A stretch of DNA of 64,000 nt from Planctomycetes bacterium UBA7888. GTDB lineage: Bacteria > Planctomycetota > UBA1135. Positions 1-8,906 of the stretch are shown in pieces. Numbering within the stretch: position 1 is the stretch's first letter; each line of letters begins with the position of its first letter. Made by a program: the position numbers and the translations under genes. The notes beneath the pieces were generated by a model. It made no database searches, had not been told where the DNA came from, and worked only from the letters and a program-made list of their open reading frames with translations. The stretch covers positions 1,246-65,245 of the forward strand of contig DLRM01000026.1 in NCBI GenBank assembly GCA_002500505.1. The letters are read 5' to 3'.

Positions 1-217
1 CAAGATCGATATTGTTTTTGTGGGCCTCATTTTTGGTTGTCTGCACAGGTTTTAGTGCGCTGCGCGGAATTCCACCCTGGTGCGGCCATTTGCTTACTAC
101 TTTGCTGTGAACGGATTCCTTTCCCCAATAAGCCTCATCTCCGACGGTAACGGGGGAGTTGCAGGCAGAGAGGGTTGCCAGGACAGTTGTGGCGAGCGTA
201 ATTGCGACCTTTTTCAC
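1..217 (-). CDS. Lipoprotein, N-terminal part only (runs off the window edge)
   Basis: Reading the minus strand from a GTG gives 72 codons with no stop up to the edge. The N-terminus VKKVAITLATTVLATLSAC has a lysine pair, a hydrophobic stretch and an LSAC lipobox, so the product should be a secreted lipoprotein acylated on Cys19. After the cysteine the sequence is polar and I recognise no domain. There is no clear Shine-Dalgarno motif before the GTG. The gene diverges from the flippase gene, and the 157 bases between them must hold both promoters, though I see no convincing boxes. The lipoprotein call rests on the signal alone; function is unknown. Confidence 0.6.
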   Translation of the reverse strand, partial: MKKVAITLATTVLATLSACNSPVTVGDEAYWGKESVHSKVVSKWPHQGGIPRSALKPVQTTKNEAHKNNIDL

Positions 218-374
218 AAGTTTAGAGGTTTGGCGTGAGTTTCGGGGGTGTTTAAGTTCTTTCTTGGCAGTAGTTTGCGACCGTTCCAAGAAGTTTCCGG
301 AGGGGCTATCTTGGGGGTAACATTCGTCTGCTCGCTTTGGGTGAACCTTCCTTCGGCCAAATCGACTCTTCGAC

Positions 375-1697
375 ATGAGCCTTTTTCGAGATAGTGGCGG
401 CGCGGTTGTCCTCCAGCTTGCTGGTGCAGGGCTACAGTTTTTGGCTGGGATTTTGCTCGCTCGTTGGCTTTTTACGGACGGTAGGGGTGTTTTTGGGTTG
501 ATTGTGCTCATTCCTGAGATGACTCGGGCAGTAGTGAATTGGGGCTTTGGAACCGCTAGCACGCGGTTTTCTGCGAAGAATCCATCGGAATCCGCAAGTA
601 TTTCCTTAAATGCAATTTCCTTTGGCGTTTTATCAGGAGTCCTCTTCTCCGGCGTTTTGCTCCTCTTTTTTCCCTGGTTAATGGATTTTGTCCAGGGGGA
701 GGGCTTTGAGGAGGTCGCCGCAGTAAATAATGGTGTCGAAATCGCTATTTGGGTGTCAGTGCTTTCCCTACCGCTTTTGCTGTTGGAGAGCTTTCTGGGC
801 GGCCAATTGGTGGCTTTAAGGGCGATTTTGGCCTCCAATATGGCCAAAGTCGTCCAGACGGGCTCCTTCGCCTTGTTCCTTTGGTTGTTCTTCCGCCTTT
901 ACGGCCCCACAGTTGCTGTGGCGATTGTCGCTCGGGCGCTTTCCTTCGCTCTGGGCAACTTGTTCGCCTTTCTTGTTCTAACCCGAGTTTGGAAGGGCCC
1001 AAAAAAGGTCTCCAAGGAGCGGTTGGTTGAAGTTTTCCAGTTTGGAATTCGAACCCTCCCCGCTTCCATTGCGGTTTTTTTACTTTTCCGCATTGATGTG
1101 GCCTTGGTGCGAATCTGGCGGCCTGTTTCGGATGTTGGAATCTATGTGCTGGCCTCTTCTTTGGCCATGATGTTCCAGGTCGTTGGATTTGCCGTTGAGC
1201 GGTCTTTAGTTCCAAGAATCATGGGGAAGACTGGAGAGGAAACTAAAGTCCTTACCCCCTTGGCCACACGGTGCTTCATGTTGGTCGGTTTCCCTATTGC
1301 GGCAGTTGCCATTCTTTGTGCTTGGCCGCTGGTCCCCCTCCTTTTCGGTGAAGATTTTGCTCCGGCATTTCTTCCCTTTGCAATCTTTTTGCCCGGCCTA
1401 GTGTTCGGTAATGTCGGTCAAATTTGCAATACCGACCTTCTTGGACGAGGCTTTCCCGCTTATGCTTCCTATTCCGCAGCCGTTGCTTTGGCGTGCAATA
1501 TTGGTCTAAACATTTGGCTGATCCCCAAGGTTGGAATTGTTGGCGCAGCCCTCGCCTCGCTTGTTTGCTACACCCTGCATGGAGTCATTCTTTCCGCGAT
1601 ATATTCCCGCGTTGTTGGTGTCCCCCTATCTTCCATGCTCATCCCCAAGCTTTCCGATGTTGGGCGGATATTAAATCTGGTTCGCGGTAGAAGTTAG
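375..1697 (+). CDS. Polysaccharide flippase of the Wzx/MOP type
   Basis: A 440-residue, almost wholly hydrophobic protein of the length and character of MOP-superfamily polysaccharide exporters, with about 12 likely membrane helices. The start MSLFRDSGGAVVLQLAGAG, followed by LARWL and a glycine-rich turn, is typical of Wzx/RfbX proteins, which flip lipid-linked repeat units across the inner membrane. The neighbouring genes (two GT4 glycosyltransferases and an initiating sugar-phosphate transferase) fit a surface-polysaccharide locus. The stop overlaps the stop of the convergent glycosyltransferase gene in a shared TTAG. No clear ribosome binding site precedes the ATG. A lipid II or teichuronic-acid exporter of the same superfamily is the main alternative. 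Confidence 0.85.
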   Translation: MSLFRDSGGAVVLQLAGAGLQFLAGILLARWLFTDGRGVFGLIVLIPEMTRAVVNWGFGTASTRFSAKNPSESASISLNAISFGVLSGVLFSGVLLLFFPWLMDFVQGEGFEEVAAVNNGVEIAIWVSVLSLPLLLLESFLGGQLVALRAILASNMAKVVQTGSFALFLWLFFRLYGPTVAVAIVARALSFALGNLFAFLVLTRVWKGPKKVSKERLVEVFQFGIRTLPASIAVFLLFRIDVALVRIWRPVSDVGIYVLASSLAMMFQVVGFAVERSLVPRIMGKTGEETKVLTPLATRCFMLVGFPIAAVAILCAWPLVPLLFGEDFAPAFLPFAIFLPGLVFGNVGQICNTDLLGRGFPAYASYSAAVALACNIGLNIWLIPKVGIVGAALASLVCYTLHGVILSAIYSRVVGVPLSSMLIPKLSDVGRILNLVRGRS

Positions 1698-2869
1698 GCC
1701 TCTAAGAGTCCTCGATAGACCGCTTCCGTTTTTTCTCTAGAGTGACGCACATCAAATGCGTCGGCCGTTTTGCGCCCTGCTATCCCCATAGCTTTTGCAA
1801 GTTCTGGATTTTCCTGTAATTGAACGATGGCATGCGCAAAACCAACGAGGTCGCCATCCTCAAGGAGAAGGCCATTGACTTCGTGCGCAATGATGTCGAC
1901 GATTCCAGTCACTTTGAAGCCAACGGCAGGTAAGCCTGCAGCCATGCCTTCAGCAGTGGCTAAGCCCAAACCTTCCCGGTGGGTGCCCGTGACAAAGATA
2001 TCAGCAGCGGCAAGGAGTTCTGGGACGTCAGTGCGACCCCCGAGTAGGCAAACGGAGTTTTCCAAGCCCTTATGCTTTATTAGAGAAGCAAGGTTTTCCA
2101 TTTCAGGGCCATCGCCAATAATCCAAAGGCGTGCATCGGGGAGTTCCTTTAGCAGAGTGGGCATGGATTCAATGAGGCGGTCATGGCCCTTGCTGGGTAC
2201 AAGACGTCCCACTGCCGCAAGAATGGGAGATTGACCAGATCGAATCTCAGTGAAGCGAGCTTGCATTTCCTTTTTTCGTTCAAGGCTTGGCTTCGGAGGT
2301 ATTTCGATTGCACTTGGAATGAGGTGCACTTTTTTTGGGATGACCCCGGGGAATTTCAACAAGCTATTTCGTACTTCTGTTCCTACAGCAATCAAGGCAT
2401 CTGCTCGCCGATAAAATTTTGACTGTAACGCCATTCGAAGACGAGATCGGAGTTCCCTGGGATCCCTCTCTGGTGGAATTAACTTTGAGGAATGAAATGT
2501 TAAGACCACAGGGATATTGAGGGCTCTCCCGACCATCAAGCCTAGCCAATCACTATCCGAGAGGTGGGTTTGGATGAGGTCAATTTGGTGGTCGGTCGCG
2601 GTCTTTTTGACTGCCTTGTAAATCCTTCGCCAGTCCCGAAGGGCTTTAAATGGGTTGCGAATAGAATTTCGGGGAAGATTTAGGAGCTCAAGCGGGACTC
2701 GGCCTTTATGCAGTAACTCCTCCACTGGGCCGCCCTGAAGGAAAGAGCAGACCACGGGCTTCATGGGCCCGTCTACCTGAAGCTTGGTGAGCCGCAAAAC
2801 ATAGAGTTCGGCCCCTCCCTGCGAGAGAGTCGGAAGAAGTTGCAGGATGCGGTAGCTATTGCAGGTCAC
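1694..2869 (-). CDS. Glycosyltransferase family 4
   Basis: A 391-residue GT-B enzyme expected to transfer a sugar from a nucleotide donor to a lipid-linked acceptor at the inner face of the membrane. The N-terminus carries the glycine-rich LLPTLSQGGAEL turn of GT4 enzymes. The donor-binding half begins near AAVGRLVPSKGHDRLI, and the EX7E motif reads HREGLGLATAEG. The start is a GTG with no ATG nearby upstream. It converges on the flippase gene and diverges from the next glycosyltransferase with about 75 bases between them, so the locus is not one simple operon. Acceptor and sugar cannot be read from the sequence. Confidence 0.88.
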   Translation of the reverse strand: MTCNSYRILQLLPTLSQGGAELYVLRLTKLQVDGPMKPVVCSFLQGGPVEELLHKGRVPLELLNLPRNSIRNPFKALRDWRRIYKAVKKTATDHQIDLIQTHLSDSDWLGLMVGRALNIPVVLTFHSSKLIPPERDPRELRSRLRMALQSKFYRRADALIAVGTEVRNSLLKFPGVIPKKVHLIPSAIEIPPKPSLERKKEMQARFTEIRSGQSPILAAVGRLVPSKGHDRLIESMPTLLKELPDARLWIIGDGPEMENLASLIKHKGLENSVCLLGGRTDVPELLAAADIFVTGTHREGLGLATAEGMAAGLPAVGFKVTGIVDIIAHEVNGLLLEDGDLVGFAHAIVQLQENPELAKAMGIAGRKTADAFDVRHSREKTEAVYRGLLEA

Positions 2870-2944
2870 GAGTACACTAACCAGGGTGGTCGAGACAGTC
2901 TAGCCTCGACGCACTTCCCCATACACGGTGGAATAAACGCCTCC

Positions 2945-4126
2945 ATGACTTCTCTTGCTCCAGTTCCGGTTCTTTTTGTCCTGACCGACCTTCGGGTGGG
3001 TGGAATGGAAAGGAAGGTCGCCGAGATTGTCCAAAAGATGGACCGCACCCGCTGTCGTCCGGTAGTGGCGTGCTTGAAGGAGGCAGGGCCACTCGCTCCC
3101 GAAGTTGAGTCTGCAGGAGTACGGGTTTACTCTCGGCTTATTGCCGCCAAATGGGATATTCGTGCGTTGGTGCGCCTTCTTCGGATTATTCGGTCGGAAG
3201 GCATTCAGGTGGTTTGCACTGTTGGGGATGGGGGCGATCGGATGTTTTGGGGTCGCTTGGCTGCCAGAATTGCTGGAGTGGCGGGCATTGTTTCCACTCT
3301 TCACTCCACTCGCAATCCAAGTGGAGGTCGAATTTTGGACCGCCCGAACCGTTGGCTTACGCCTTGGAATGATGTTTACGTGGCGGTCGCAAAATCTGCC
3401 GCTGAGTATCTAATTGAGCATGAGGGTTTGCCGAGGGACCGAACCATAGCCATTTACAATGGAGTGGACTTGTCGAAGTACGCCGGCGAAGGCCGAGAGG
3501 AAGTCAGGCAGGCTCTTGAAATTCCCCTCGGCGTTCCAGTCATCTCCCATGTGGCCGCATTTCGGATTGAAAAGGCGCATGATGTTCTTTTGCGCGCAGC
3601 CCGAAAGGTCGTGGACGCAGAACCAGAGTCTCGATTTTTGTTAGTCGGAGATGGAGAGACCCGCGGCGAAATAGAGCAGCTTCGAGCGGAGCTGGGCTTG
3701 GAGGAGAATGTTCTTTTGCTGGGCTACCGTTCCGACATTCCAGAAATTCTGGCCGCTTCCGATGTCTTTGTCCTTTGCTCGCGCGCGAAGGTGGAAACTT
3801 TCCCGAACTCGGTTTTGGAAGCTATGGCTTCTCGGAGACCCCCTGTTTGCACCAATGTTGGCTCTATTGCTGAGCAAATCACGGATGGCCAAAACGGTTT
3901 CTTGGTGGACGAAGAAGATTGGGAGTCCCTTGCAGATCGAATCTTGGCCCTCATTCGCGACCCCGAATTGCGCCAGCGCATGGGTGAAAATGCCCATAGT
4001 GTCGTATCCAGAAATTTCAGTACCGAGAGGATGGTGAGGGACCGAGAAGATTTGTTCACCTCCATCGCTAGAGGCCATGGAATTCCATCACGGCTATACT
4101 TAAGCTCCGTCAAAGAGGTATTGTAG
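2945..4126 (+). CDS. Glycosyltransferase family 4
   Basis: A 393-residue GT4 enzyme of the GT-B fold. I chose the ATG beginning MTSLAPVPVLFVLTDLRVGG because the family N-terminal beta strand and glycine turn follow it directly; an upstream in-frame ATG would add 35 residues overlapping the divergent gene. The C-terminal half has the donor-site signature HVAAFRIEKAHDVLL and the EX7E motif in KVETFPNSVLEAM. The stop lies 14 bases before the sugar transferase gene, so the two are probably co-transcribed. It likely extends the oligosaccharide that the next gene's product initiates. Donor and linkage are unknown. Confidence 0.88.
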   Translation: MTSLAPVPVLFVLTDLRVGGMERKVAEIVQKMDRTRCRPVVACLKEAGPLAPEVESAGVRVYSRLIAAKWDIRALVRLLRIIRSEGIQVVCTVGDGGDRMFWGRLAARIAGVAGIVSTLHSTRNPSGGRILDRPNRWLTPWNDVYVAVAKSAAEYLIEHEGLPRDRTIAIYNGVDLSKYAGEGREEVRQALEIPLGVPVISHVAAFRIEKAHDVLLRAARKVVDAEPESRFLLVGDGETRGEIEQLRAELGLEENVLLLGYRSDIPEILAASDVFVLCSRAKVETFPNSVLEAMASRRPPVCTNVGSIAEQITDGQNGFLVDEEDWESLADRILALIRDPELRQRMGENAHSVVSRNFSTERMVRDREDLFTSIARGHGIPSRLYLSSVKEVL

Positions 4127-4140
4127 CCCTCGTCGGCACC

Positions 4141-5604
4141 ATGCTTAGAAGACACCGCATCCTAGTTCAAAATGCATTAATCTACTTTGATGTTGCGGCC
4201 GTTTTACTGAGCTATTTTTGGGCATTCGAGCTTGTAGAGTACGTTTTCGTAAATATCCTCGAGGGCACTGTTCCAGAGACAGTACGCGTGGGACACTTTT
4301 TTCATGTCAGGGTTCTTGTCTTCTCCCTGTTTGTCACTTTTTCCGGCTACAAACTTTTTGGGATTTATGAAAGCCAGCGCATGCGGAATATCGTTGGGGA
4401 ATGGGCCCGAATTATTATCGTAAACATTGCCCTTTTTGGCCTCCTTTTTGCCTTAGTTCAATTTCTCAAGATTGGGGGTACGAAAAACTGGCGGCTCACG
4501 CATATCTTGGTGTTCCTTTGTCTCAACACTGGGATGGGCCTTTTCTCGCGATTGACGATACGCGGTTTCGCTCATCGCTATCGGGCCAAGGGGTACAACT
4601 ACCGTAATCTGGTTGTTCTGGCGACCGCTGGGCGAGACCCCTCTGGTCTTTTGAGAAGATTGGCCGAACATCCCTCTTGGGGATATAAAGTTTTAGCCGT
4701 TTCTGCTCCCCCGGATGAGGGAGTAGGTAGTTGGACGGATGGCCCCCTTCCTGGAAACCCTAAAGTCCTCTCTTTTAGAGAGGCGGTTTCCTTTGTTGAG
4801 ATGGAGCCTCTTGATGAAATTTGGATTGACGGCATGCCTCGTCGTCGAGGGTCTATCTTTGAATTTTTGGAAGCGGCAATGGATCAAGGAATTTCCTTGC
4901 GCTATATCTTGCCAAGGAATTACTTCCCAGGGATGAGGTGGAATTACGAGACCTTTGACAACATTACGACTCTTTCAGCTGCTCACTCACCAATGGATGA
5001 CCTTGCGCGCGCGGCGAAGCGGGCGGTGGACTTGTTGGCCGCCTCATGCATACTGGTCTTCGCTTTCCCGATTATCATGCTTCCAGTAGGGATTTTTCTT
5101 TTCTTCCAAAAGGGGGGCAAACGCCAAATCTTATTCCGCCAGGATCGAGTTGGAATTAGCGGAAGGATTTTTACCTGCTATAAGTTTCGGTCTATGGTTC
5201 CCGATGCAGAAGACAAGAAAAAAGACCTTGAGCACCTGAACGAAATGGGTGGACCTGCATTTAAGATGCAAAAAGATCCGCGCATTACTTCCTTTGGTGC
5301 CTTTATTCGTAAGTTTAGTATTGACGAGTTCCCCCAATTTTTTAATGTTTTGAAAGGAGACATGAGTTTGGTGGGGCCACGCCCACCAATTCCTTCCGAA
5401 GTGAATATGTACGAGCGAACCCAGAAACGACGTTTGAGCGTGAAGCCTGGCATCACTGGGCTATGGCAAGTTTCTGGCCGGAACGAAATTTCCGATTTCG
5501 AGGAATGGGTTGCTCTTGACCTTGAGTACATTGACCAATGGTCATTCTGGCTGGACATCAGGATTTTGCTGATGACCATTCCAGCAGTGTTCAAGGGGCG
5601 CTAA
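4141..5604 (+). CDS. Polyprenyl-phosphate sugar phosphotransferase (WcaJ/WbaP type)
   Basis: A 487-residue membrane enzyme expected to start surface-polysaccharide assembly by moving a sugar-1-phosphate from a nucleotide sugar to undecaprenyl phosphate. The N-terminal 140 or so residues hold several membrane helices, followed by a Rossmann-like CoA-binding-type region (around LVVLATAGRDPSGLLRRL). The C-terminal 200 residues are the bacterial sugar-transferase domain, with KRAVDLLAAS, the membrane-embedded hairpin, FRQDRVGISGRIFTCYKFRS, SIDEFPQFFNVLKGDMSLVG and the terminal KPGITGLWQVSGR. Length and order match the large five-helix family rather than the short PglC form. The initiating sugar is not determined by the motifs. 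Confidence 0.93.
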   Translation: MLRRHRILVQNALIYFDVAAVLLSYFWAFELVEYVFVNILEGTVPETVRVGHFFHVRVLVFSLFVTFSGYKLFGIYESQRMRNIVGEWARIIIVNIALFGLLFALVQFLKIGGTKNWRLTHILVFLCLNTGMGLFSRLTIRGFAHRYRAKGYNYRNLVVLATAGRDPSGLLRRLAEHPSWGYKVLAVSAPPDEGVGSWTDGPLPGNPKVLSFREAVSFVEMEPLDEIWIDGMPRRRGSIFEFLEAAMDQGISLRYILPRNYFPGMRWNYETFDNITTLSAAHSPMDDLARAAKRAVDLLAASCILVFAFPIIMLPVGIFLFFQKGGKRQILFRQDRVGISGRIFTCYKFRSMVPDAEDKKKDLEHLNEMGGPAFKMQKDPRITSFGAFIRKFSIDEFPQFFNVLKGDMSLVGPRPPIPSEVNMYERTQKRRLSVKPGITGLWQVSGRNEISDFEEWVALDLEYIDQWSFWLDIRILLMTIPAVFKGR

Positions 5605-5662
5605 GCCTCTGCTTCTTTAGGTGTAGTGAGAGCAAAAGTGGCACTAGCCCAAATATGACCAA

Positions 5663-7870
5663 CTAGTCTTCGCCTTCAAAAGGGTTCTTCTTGGCCCATC
5701 TGTCGTAGAGAAACATTAGGAACATCGAGAAAACGCCGACTCCTGCAAAGAGGAGCCACATTCTCCAGGGGTCGTATTTGTCCCAAAGGCCGATCCGTGT
5801 TTGGTCCCGCCTATCCATTGTGGTAGCTCTTAATTGGTCCAGAACCTCCTCGTCGACAATCCATTCACTAGCCTTGGGGTCTTCCAAAGCAAAGCGCATC
5901 AGCGCCCGGAAGTTATTTCCACCTTCTTTCAGAGCCATCTTTAGTCGTGCGGGTAGCTCTCCCGTCGACAAAACATCAATCTCTGCATCAGGAAGCTCTG
6001 CGTGATGAAGGAATTCAGCCAAGCCTTCCCCCCCCTTTTTGACGGCTTCACGGAAATATTGAATCCGGCTGGAATTCAAGAGGCCTTTCGATTGGTCGGG
6101 GCTACAACCAGAATCGGTCAAATATTTGCGAAGTTTGCCTCCCGGGAGGGCAATCATTGCCCGAGTTTCCTTAAAGGCAGCCTCTGACCCGACGAGCGAA
6201 TTCATGGATGCCGTCGACAGTCCTTCCGTGGCGAAGAATTCTCTTAGCGATTCTATTTCATTAGACGCCCGTTCCATTCTTTCGTAGGGCCCATCTAGAG
6301 CAAGCCAGAGGCTTGTTTCTGGAGCAAAGGTGGTGATATCTCCTGCCGTCGCTACGCCCTCCTTACGGTCTATCAATTCGTTGGCTAACGGTGCGAATAT
6401 CTTAGGGGTCAGGATCTGATTGATTTGGTCCACTTCTACACCTGAATCTTGAAGAATTTTGCGAACTTCCGCTTCGGCCGCAGAAGTTTTAAGAATCAGA
6501 TTCGGAAGGACATCCGTTTTTTGTAAACCATCCACCCACTCTTTTTCCATGTGGTGTTCATTAATAAGTTCCTTGCGCGCCAAGTTGACTTTGTCCGCAG
6601 TAGCGTCGTAGATGGGGCCACCCATGAAGTTTAAGATGGACCAGCCGATTCCAACGGTCATGTTGACGTATCCCATGTAGAGCCCTTCCTTGCCGGGAGG
6701 TGCGATACTAGCCAAATACCGCATTTTGGTAGGAGAAGCAGTCATTTCCCCGATGGAGAACACACCAATCGCAAAGATAACCCACCAGCCATTAAAGGAA
6801 AGACTCAATAAAGCAATGGAAATTGTAGCGATTGCGATACCCGTTAAAATTGCACTTAGGGATCGTACCTTTCCTGTAATCCACCCAAATGCAAAAGCAA
6901 AGAACATGATTAGCAAAGGATTGAAATTGACAATCCACTCCTGAGTCATGTTGCCTCCATTCACAGTTGGTACGGGAATTCCAAAGGAAGCAACCCATGT
7001 AGCCAAATCCCTGGAGTCCACCCAATCATCCACAAAGTTGGGGAGGAAATCCCAGAGCGAGTAAGCCATGAACCAGAACCCCGCAAAGGCTAGGGAAAAG
7101 CCCAATATCCGAGGCTCAAGCAGTCCCGCCAAGCTGTCTTTCAGGATTTGAAAAGGATTTTTGCCGTCTTCTTCCTGCGGCTTGTCTACCTTGGGCTCCT
7201 TGAAGAAAAACAGTGGAATATAGTTGAGTGAAATGGCAAGACTGCACGCCAGGAACACGTATTTCCAATCCAGCACCCTCAGGTAGCCGGCCAATAGGGG
7301 ACCAACGAAAGCACCGACATTGACCATTTGGTAGAAAATAGCCCAGCCTAGTGCCGCACTTTGTTTTGGCATTTTCACTGCAATTAAACCCTGTAAGCCT
7401 GGTTTAAAAATTGCGGTTCCAAAGGCTAGACCCATGGCGCCCAAGAAAAAGATGGGGTAGGTCCAAGGGTCTCCCGCAGCTCCTCCATGAACCGAAGAGT
7501 CAATGCCATTAAAGTAAGCGCCGATTTCAATGGCATACCCCATCAAGATGTAGCCGATAATCTTGATAGTGGTAGCCCAGGCAATATTTACCTTGAAGCC
7601 ATACCTGTCTGCGAAGCCGCCCGAAAGAACTGGGACGAAACTTTGAACGATTGCCCACCACCCGTAGATTACTCCTTTTTGATAATGATCGAATTGCGGG
7701 CCTCCAAGCTCCCATGCCAGCACCATGTAGACAGGTAGAAGCGCACGCACTCCGTAGTAGGCGAAGCGCTCCACCACTTCCATCCAATTGGCTAGCCAAT
7801 AGATGCCTGGGAAATCGTCGATACTCTGAAGAAATGTTTCTTTAGGGGCAGGCGTTTGTGGGCTAGACAT
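5663..7870 (-). CDS. POT/PTR-family proton-coupled peptide transporter with a large insertion
   Basis: A 735-residue major-facilitator protein. The POT signature EVVERFAYYG in the first helix identifies the proton-driven di/tripeptide family, and the FYQMVNVGAFVGPLLAGYL region is also typical. Bacterial POT proteins are usually about 450-550 residues. Here about 260 mostly soluble, charged residues (roughly 440-700) separate the penultimate membrane part from a last helix (WRMWLLFAGVGVFSMFLMFL). I chose the ATG of MSSPQTP over a TTG two codons upstream. The stop is 58 bases from the convergent sugar transferase gene, with no hairpin between. Peptides are the likeliest substrate; the role of the insert is unknown. 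Confidence 0.85.
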   Translation of the reverse strand: MSSPQTPAPKETFLQSIDDFPGIYWLANWMEVVERFAYYGVRALLPVYMVLAWELGGPQFDHYQKGVIYGWWAIVQSFVPVLSGGFADRYGFKVNIAWATTIKIIGYILMGYAIEIGAYFNGIDSSVHGGAAGDPWTYPIFFLGAMGLAFGTAIFKPGLQGLIAVKMPKQSAALGWAIFYQMVNVGAFVGPLLAGYLRVLDWKYVFLACSLAISLNYIPLFFFKEPKVDKPQEEDGKNPFQILKDSLAGLLEPRILGFSLAFAGFWFMAYSLWDFLPNFVDDWVDSRDLATWVASFGIPVPTVNGGNMTQEWIVNFNPLLIMFFAFAFGWITGKVRSLSAILTGIAIATISIALLSLSFNGWWVIFAIGVFSIGEMTASPTKMRYLASIAPPGKEGLYMGYVNMTVGIGWSILNFMGGPIYDATADKVNLARKELINEHHMEKEWVDGLQKTDVLPNLILKTSAAEAEVRKILQDSGVEVDQINQILTPKIFAPLANELIDRKEGVATAGDITTFAPETSLWLALDGPYERMERASNEIESLREFFATEGLSTASMNSLVGSEAAFKETRAMIALPGGKLRKYLTDSGCSPDQSKGLLNSSRIQYFREAVKKGGEGLAEFLHHAELPDAEIDVLSTGELPARLKMALKEGGNNFRALMRFALEDPKASEWIVDEEVLDQLRATTMDRRDQTRIGLWDKYDPWRMWLLFAGVGVFSMFLMFLYDRWAKKNPFEGED

Positions 7871-7913
7871 GACCAAGGAAAATAACGCTGCGGAGCAACC
7901 TGTGGCCGAATAG

Positions 7914-7923
7914 CTTCTAGAAG
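7914..7923. promoter_or_regulatory. Ten-base palindrome upstream of the POT transporter gene
   Basis: The perfect inverted repeat CTTCTAGAAG lies about 45 bases before the transporter start, in a 130-base gap without a gene. It is placed where an operator or promoter-proximal site could be. A 10-base palindrome can arise by chance, and no regulator is encoded next to it. Confidence 0.2.
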
Positions 7924-8000
7924 TTCGGGGGCATGTGACATAACCCTGCTTGGGGCCCCTAGTTGACGGACCGAATCGAAAACTTTCCCAGAGCCGTGAT

Positions 8001-8906
8001 TTACAGTCCGCGAAGCCAGGCTGGTCGGAAGGGAGCGTTTTCCGGATGAGCTAGGACTTCATCAAGGGCGCGCAACATGGCTGAATGGTCTTTAGGAAGA
8101 GAGCCAGACAGTGTGAGCCAATTGCTTGCGTGGTTGGAGCGAAAAATGCTCCCTTTCAAATCGAGAGCCCCAAGGAACTCTCGCAGTTCTGCTGCCAGTT
8201 CAACTGGGCTTAGCTCTTCAAACTCACCCGTCTGTACTTCGTCCCACATCGGCGTATCTGGCACTGGAGTTAGGACAAGAGTGCTGATGAAGCGAGGCTG
8301 TATTGCATTGACCACGCGCGCGGACCCAAGAGCGTGTTGTTGGGAGAGTTTGCGCCCGCCGGCATTCAAAAGAATCATGGTGGAAAGTTTCATCCCCGCT
8401 TTGTGAGCTTTCAATGCAACTCGAATCATTTCATCCCCGTCCACCCCTTTTTGGAGTTTGGAAAGCGTTTCATCATCTCCGCTTTCAATACCTAAGTAAC
8501 AAAGAGTGAGTCCTTTTTCCTTTAGGAGGGACATCTCTTCCACAGTTCGAAGCGCGAGAGATTGTGGGGAAGCATAGATGCTGATGCGACGCAAGTTAGG
8601 AAATGCCTCATTCAAGGCATCGCAGACTTCTGCTAATAAAGAAGCTTTTGCAACAAGTGCGTCGCCATCCGCAAGGAACACTTTTTGGGTCCATGGTACG
8701 GCTTCCTTTGCCCAGGCGATTTCTGCACGCAGCTTCGTGATGGACCGAATACGGAATGGCTTGTCTCTGTACATGCCACAAAAAGTGCATTCGTTGTACG
8801 AGCACCCAAGAGTAACTTGAAGAATGAGCGAATCGGCCTCTGAAGGCGGGCGATAAACTCGACCTTCTAGAGCAGGAGCCTGCGGTGGGATGGGGGGATT
8901 ACTCAG
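8001..8906 (-). CDS. Radical SAM protein, probable CTG start overlapping the M16 peptidase gene
   Basis: The frame encodes a radical SAM enzyme. The 4Fe-4S motif GCSYNECTFCGMYRDK lies upstream of the first in-frame ATG, so a start at that ATG would lose the iron-sulfur site. The preceding block RVYRPPSEADSLILQVTLGC also belongs to this family. Between the upstream in-frame TAA and the motif there is no ATG, GTG or TTG. The best candidate start is the CTG just before the motif region, which overlaps the stop of the upstream M16 gene by eight bases (CTGAGTAA). From there the protein is about 301 residues, with the SAM-binding and barrel strands (LADGD, LGIESGDDETL) in place. The substrate is unknown. 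It is last in a run with the peptidase and permease genes. Confidence 0.8.
   Translation of the reverse strand: MSNPPIPPQAPALEGRVYRPPSEADSLILQVTLGCSYNECTFCGMYRDKPFRIRSITKLRAEIAWAKEAVPWTQKVFLADGDALVAKASLLAEVCDALNEAFPNLRRISIYASPQSLALRTVEEMSLLKEKGLTLCYLGIESGDDETLSKLQKGVDGDEMIRVALKAHKAGMKLSTMILLNAGGRKLSQQHALGSARVVNAIQPRFISTLVLTPVPDTPMWDEVQTGEFEELSPVELAAELREFLGALDLKGSIFRSNHASNWLTLSGSLPKDHSAMLRALDEVLAHPENAPFRPAWLRGL

Noticed and set aside
745..1215. Open frame on the minus strand inside the flippase gene
   Set aside because: No recognisable motif, and it covers a well-supported membrane protein gene on the other strand.
7949..7960. GGGGCCCC palindrome before the POT gene
   Set aside because: A simple GC palindrome of eight bases, too short and common to call an operator.
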